A DNA stretch of 44,128 bases, from the NCBI GenBank assembly GCA_903862955.1, contig CAIPAH010000012.1:1-44128 (forward strand), read 5' to 3'. The number at the start of each line of letters is the position of its first letter. Within the stretch, counting starts at the first letter, position 1. The notes below the pieces were generated by a model. It had not been told where the DNA came from, ran no database searches, and saw nothing but the letters and a program-made list of their open reading frames with translations. This DNA is from an uncultured Opitutia bacterium. Its GTDB lineage: Bacteria; Verrucomicrobiota; Verrucomicrobiia; Opitutales; Opitutaceae. Below, one piece after another: positions 41,591-44,128 of this stretch. Both the position numbers and the translations under genes were made by a program.

Positions 41591-42094
41591 ATGCAGCCCC
41601 CTCTCCTTTCCGAAGAAGTCCTGTCCCGCGTGCTCCGGCTCGCGCGGGCCGACGGCTTGGGCGTGCTGACGTTTGCGACATTCTTCGCCGTGTCCTGCGC
41701 GGGGGTGCGCGACATCCCGGGCGCGGTCGTCTGGCTGCTCGTCGCGGGCGCGGGCGCCATCGCGCTGCACGGCGTCACCCTGCTGCGCGAATACGAGCCC
41801 CGGGGACTGAGCTGGGTCGTGGGCAGCCAGTATCTGTTCCTCGCCGTCGTGCTGGCCCACTGCGCGGTGCGGCTCGGGCACTATGATCCCACGTCGCTGC
41901 GCGAGGCGCTCACGCCCGAGATGAAGACCACCCTCGCGCAAGCCAACTACGACGAGGAGGAGTTTCTCCACACGGTCTACGTCACGACCTACGCCGCCAT
42001 CGCCGCGGCCGTTTTCCTCTACAAGATCAGCCTCGCGGTCTACTTTCAGCGGCGGCGCACTGCCGTCACGACGGCCCTGCTCACCGAGGAGTGA
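41591..42094 (+). CDS. Hypothetical membrane protein
   Basis: A 167-residue protein with about four membrane segments (GLGVLTFATFFAVSCAGV, AVVWLLVAGAGAIALHGV, WVVGSQYLFLAVVLAHCAVR, TYAAIAAAVFLYKISLAVYF) and a charged loop (PEMKTTLAQANYDEEEFLH). Not recognised. ATG 41591, divergent from hrpA, and convergent with the MobA-like gene. Confidence 0.78.
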   Translation: MQPPLLSEEVLSRVLRLARADGLGVLTFATFFAVSCAGVRDIPGAVVWLLVAGAGAIALHGVTLLREYEPRGLSWVVGSQYLFLAVVLAHCAVRLGHYDPTSLREALTPEMKTTLAQANYDEEEFLHTVYVTTYAAIAAAVFLYKISLAVYFQRRRTAVTTALLTEE

Positions 42095-42115
42095 GGGTGC
42101 CGCGACCCACCCGCT

Positions 42116-42697
42116 TCAGGTCGGCTCGTTCCAGTTCGTGAAGAACGGCTTCTCGCCGTCGCCGATCTCGCGCACCCGCAGCAATCCCTGCGCGACCCCC
42201 GCGGCGAGCAGTTTTTGCAGCGACAACTCCCGGCGCTCGAGCGCGGCTTGCGCCAGCGGCAGCAGCTCGCGGGGATAAATCGCGGCCAGCGGTTCGAAAA
42301 ACTGGCCGTTGCGTCCCACCGCGCCGACGCCCGGTGCGCAGTGCTTGTGCAACTCCGCGAACCAATCCGCCCGCATGTGCGGCAAATCCACCGCCAGCAC
42401 AGCCAGGTGCCCCTCCCCGCAACGCTCCAACGCCGCCGTGATCCCGCCCAGCGGGCCGGCATTCGGTACGGCGTCGCGCACGACTCCGGCGAATCCCTCG
42501 GCGGTCTCCGCCCATGCCTGGTCGGCGCGCGCCGACAGGAAAATCTCCCCTGCGCCGGTCTGCTGCAGCAGCGCGAGCTGGCGCCGCCACAGGACTTGGC
42601 CGCCTTCCTCGAGCAGCGCCTTGTCGCGGCGCATGCGGATCGAATGCCCCGCAGCGAGCAAGACCGCGCTGAAGCTTGGGGCAGCCACGGCCGTCAC
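42116..42697 (-). CDS. MobA-like nucleotidyltransferase
   Basis: A 193-residue GT-A fold transferase. The signature AVLLAAGHSIRMRRDKALL corresponds to the (L)AGGxSxRMGxDKAL motif of MobA/MocA; NAGPLGGI and LAVDLPHM (metal Asp) are also present. Likely attaches GMP or CMP to a molybdopterin, but the first Gly of the loop is Ala and the usual RMG is RMR, so the substrate is uncertain. The start is GTG 42697, overlapping the symporter stop codon (GTGA), an unusual pairing. Confidence 0.85.
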   Translation of the reverse strand: MTAVAAPSFSAVLLAAGHSIRMRRDKALLEEGGQVLWRRQLALLQQTGAGEIFLSARADQAWAETAEGFAGVVRDAVPNAGPLGGITAALERCGEGHLAVLAVDLPHMRADWFAELHKHCAPGVGAVGRNGQFFEPLAAIYPRELLPLAQAALERRELSLQKLLAAGVAQGLLRVREIGDGEKPFFTNWNEPT

Positions 42698-44004
42698 GAC
42701 TTCACCGCCGCATCGCCAAAATTCGCCTCGGCCTTCGCGTCGTCGAATTCACCTTCCCAGCGCGCCACGACGACGCTGGCTAGGCAGTTGCCGACCACGT
42801 TCACCGACGTGCGCGCCATGTCGAGCAGGGCGTCCACGCCGAGGATCATCGCCGCGCCCTCGAGCGGGAGGTTGAACGACTGCAATGCCGCAATCAGCAC
42901 GACCAGCGACGCGCGCGGGACGGCCGCCACGCCCTTCGACGTGAGCATGAGCGTGATCATCATCGTGAGCTGCGCGCCGAGGCCGAAGTGCACGCCCGAG
43001 GTCGCCTCCGCCGCTTGCGCCACGAAGACCGACGCCACCGCCAGGTGCAGCGTGGAGCCGTCGAGGTTGAACGTGTAGCCCGCGGGCAGGACGAAGCCGA
43101 CGATGCCGCGCGGCACGCCGAGCTTTTCCATGCGCGCAAACGCGTCCGGCAGCGCCGCCTCGCTGTTGGCGGTCGCAAAGGCCAGCGCGAAGGGCTCGCG
43201 CACGGCGCGAACGAACGGCTTGAGCGGGACCTTTGTGATCCAGATGACGGCCCCGAACACGACCACCACGAAGATCACCAGCGCGAGGTAGAGCGTAAGG
43301 ACGAGCTTGCCCAGGTTGACCAGCACGCCGAGGCCCTGGTGACCCACCGTCACCGCGATGGCCGCGCCCACGCCGTAGGGCGCGAACTTCATGATGAGGC
43401 CGGCGAACTTGAACATCACCTGCGTGAGGCTCGCGCAAAACGTGAGCACCGGCTTGCCCGCGTCTCCCGCCGCGATCACCGCGGTCGCGAAAATCACCGA
43501 AAACGCCACGATCTGCAGCACGTCATTGCGCGCCATCGCGTCGAAGAAGCTCGTGGGAAAGATGTGCAACAGCGTCTCCACCAGCGTGAGTGGCTTGGTC
43601 ACGGCGCCCAGCCCCGCGGCGGTCGCGGGCAGCTTCACGCCGACGCCGGGCCCCACGAAGTTCACCACGGCCAGACCGACGACAAGCGCGGCGGTGGTGA
43701 CGATCTCGAAATACAGCAACGCCTTCACGCCGATGCGGCCGACTTTCTTGATGTCACCGGTGCCCGCGATCCCCTGCACGATGCTGGCGAAGATCAGCGG
43801 CGCGATCATCGCCTTGATCAGGTGCAGGAAGATGTCGCGCAGCAGCGTCATCCACTCGTCCCACGTCTCCTTCGAGGCGGCCGGCATGCGGCTCATCCAC
43901 CAGCCGAGCACGCTGCCCACGACCAGCCCCAGCATGATCTGCTGCGTCAGGGTGAAGCGATACCAGGGCCGGCGCGCGGCGCCGGTGGCGGAAGAACTGG
44001 ACAT
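42694..44004 (-). CDS. Dicarboxylate/amino acid:cation symporter (DAACS family)
   Basis: A 436-residue symporter of the GltP/DctA family. Signatures are FATANSEAALPDAF (HP1 region), FNLDGSTLH, TSKGVAAVPRAS (HP2) and the last substrate/ion site DMARTSVNVVGN. It moves C4-dicarboxylates or glutamate/aspartate with Na+ or H+; DMARTSVNV with Arg favours an acidic side chain. ATG 44004. Confidence 0.95.
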   Translation of the reverse strand: MSSSSATGAARRPWYRFTLTQQIMLGLVVGSVLGWWMSRMPAASKETWDEWMTLLRDIFLHLIKAMIAPLIFASIVQGIAGTGDIKKVGRIGVKALLYFEIVTTAALVVGLAVVNFVGPGVGVKLPATAAGLGAVTKPLTLVETLLHIFPTSFFDAMARNDVLQIVAFSVIFATAVIAAGDAGKPVLTFCASLTQVMFKFAGLIMKFAPYGVGAAIAVTVGHQGLGVLVNLGKLVLTLYLALVIFVVVVFGAVIWITKVPLKPFVRAVREPFALAFATANSEAALPDAFARMEKLGVPRGIVGFVLPAGYTFNLDGSTLHLAVASVFVAQAAEATSGVHFGLGAQLTMMITLMLTSKGVAAVPRASLVVLIAALQSFNLPLEGAAMILGVDALLDMARTSVNVVGNCLASVVVARWEGEFDDAKAEANFGDAAVKS

Positions 44005-44012
44005 GGGCGGAA

Positions 44013-44128
44013 GTTACGAGGGACGAGGGACGAGTGACGAGACCAGAAATCCGCGAACGCATTGCGCGCCGGCGTGGCACGGGTCTCCGGCCCGTGAGGT
44101 AGCTCGGAGAATTCGAATCACGGGCCGG
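44013..44128. repeat. GACGAGG direct repeats and CACGGG palindromes at the window edge
   Basis: GGGACGAGGGACGAGTGACGAG is a set of 8-base direct repeats (44013-44041). It is followed by CACGGGTCTCCGGCCCGTG (palindrome near 44077-44095), and the window ends with CACGGGCCGG, an inverted copy of GGCCCGTG. The promoter of the symporter gene should lie here, but I cannot pick it out. Confidence 0.55.

Noticed and set aside
41499-41681. Upstream extension of hrpA by about 61 codons
   Set aside because: It crosses a palindromic repeat and overlaps the divergent membrane-protein gene; the conserved HrpA sequence begins after 41498.

Overview
The window looks like chromosomal DNA of a high-GC Gram-negative bacterium of the Verrucomicrobiota, most likely Opitutaceae or a close relative (inference). 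Supporting signs are two large TonB-dependent receptors with the N-terminal 'FEVTG/FVVTG' start of the plug, a Kdo cytidylyltransferase (LPS outer membrane), an ECF sigma factor paired with a transmembrane Ser/Thr kinase, generally poor Shine-Dalgarno sequences, and many short palindromic repeats between and inside genes. No rRNA, tRNA, IS element, prophage or CRISPR array was seen.

Layout. 1-2505: a terminator-like hairpin and recD2. 2521-8772 (minus): ECF sigma factor, kinase/TolB-like/TPR membrane protein and TonB-dependent receptor, probably one signalling and uptake unit. 8888-11583 (plus): a secreted two-cysteine-fold candidate, a LytTR regulator lacking its phospho-acceptor Asp, a secreted transglutaminase/papain-like protein, an 86-residue secreted peptide carrying a TonB-receptor N-terminal motif, and a strong terminator. 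11781-14551: an active/inactive pair of M16 peptidases. 14618-15620 (minus): a small hypothetical protein and a pRiA4b ORF-3-like protein. 15783-18306 (minus): a TonB-dependent receptor behind a TPP riboswitch, so probably a thiamin or thiamin-precursor importer. 18386-18690 (minus): two tandem, paralogous, apparently self-contained small RNA units. 18821-32000: housekeeping and envelope genes (SIMPL protein, lysine 2,3-aminomutase, CarA, a six-hairpin glycosidase-like protein, KdsB, HPr, TatD, M32 carboxypeptidase, DUF4097-like and PDZ proteins, an ArsC/Spx-like operon). 32139-37331: ABC ATPase plus exchanger-like membrane protein, dienelactone hydrolase, LemA/TPM operon. 37425-44004: HrpA helicase, a small membrane protein, MobA-like transferase and a dicarboxylate/amino-acid:cation symporter.

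The most unusual content is (1) the tandem small RNA units with matching promoters and compensatory terminators, (2) the LytTR / secreted peptidase-like / standalone 'FEVTGS' peptide locus, and (3) several families of palindromic repeats, some of which are inserted in frame into recD2, hrpA and an ABC ATPase and so add short peptides to conserved proteins. Everything is read from sequence alone; family assignments are by motif recognition and no database search was possible.
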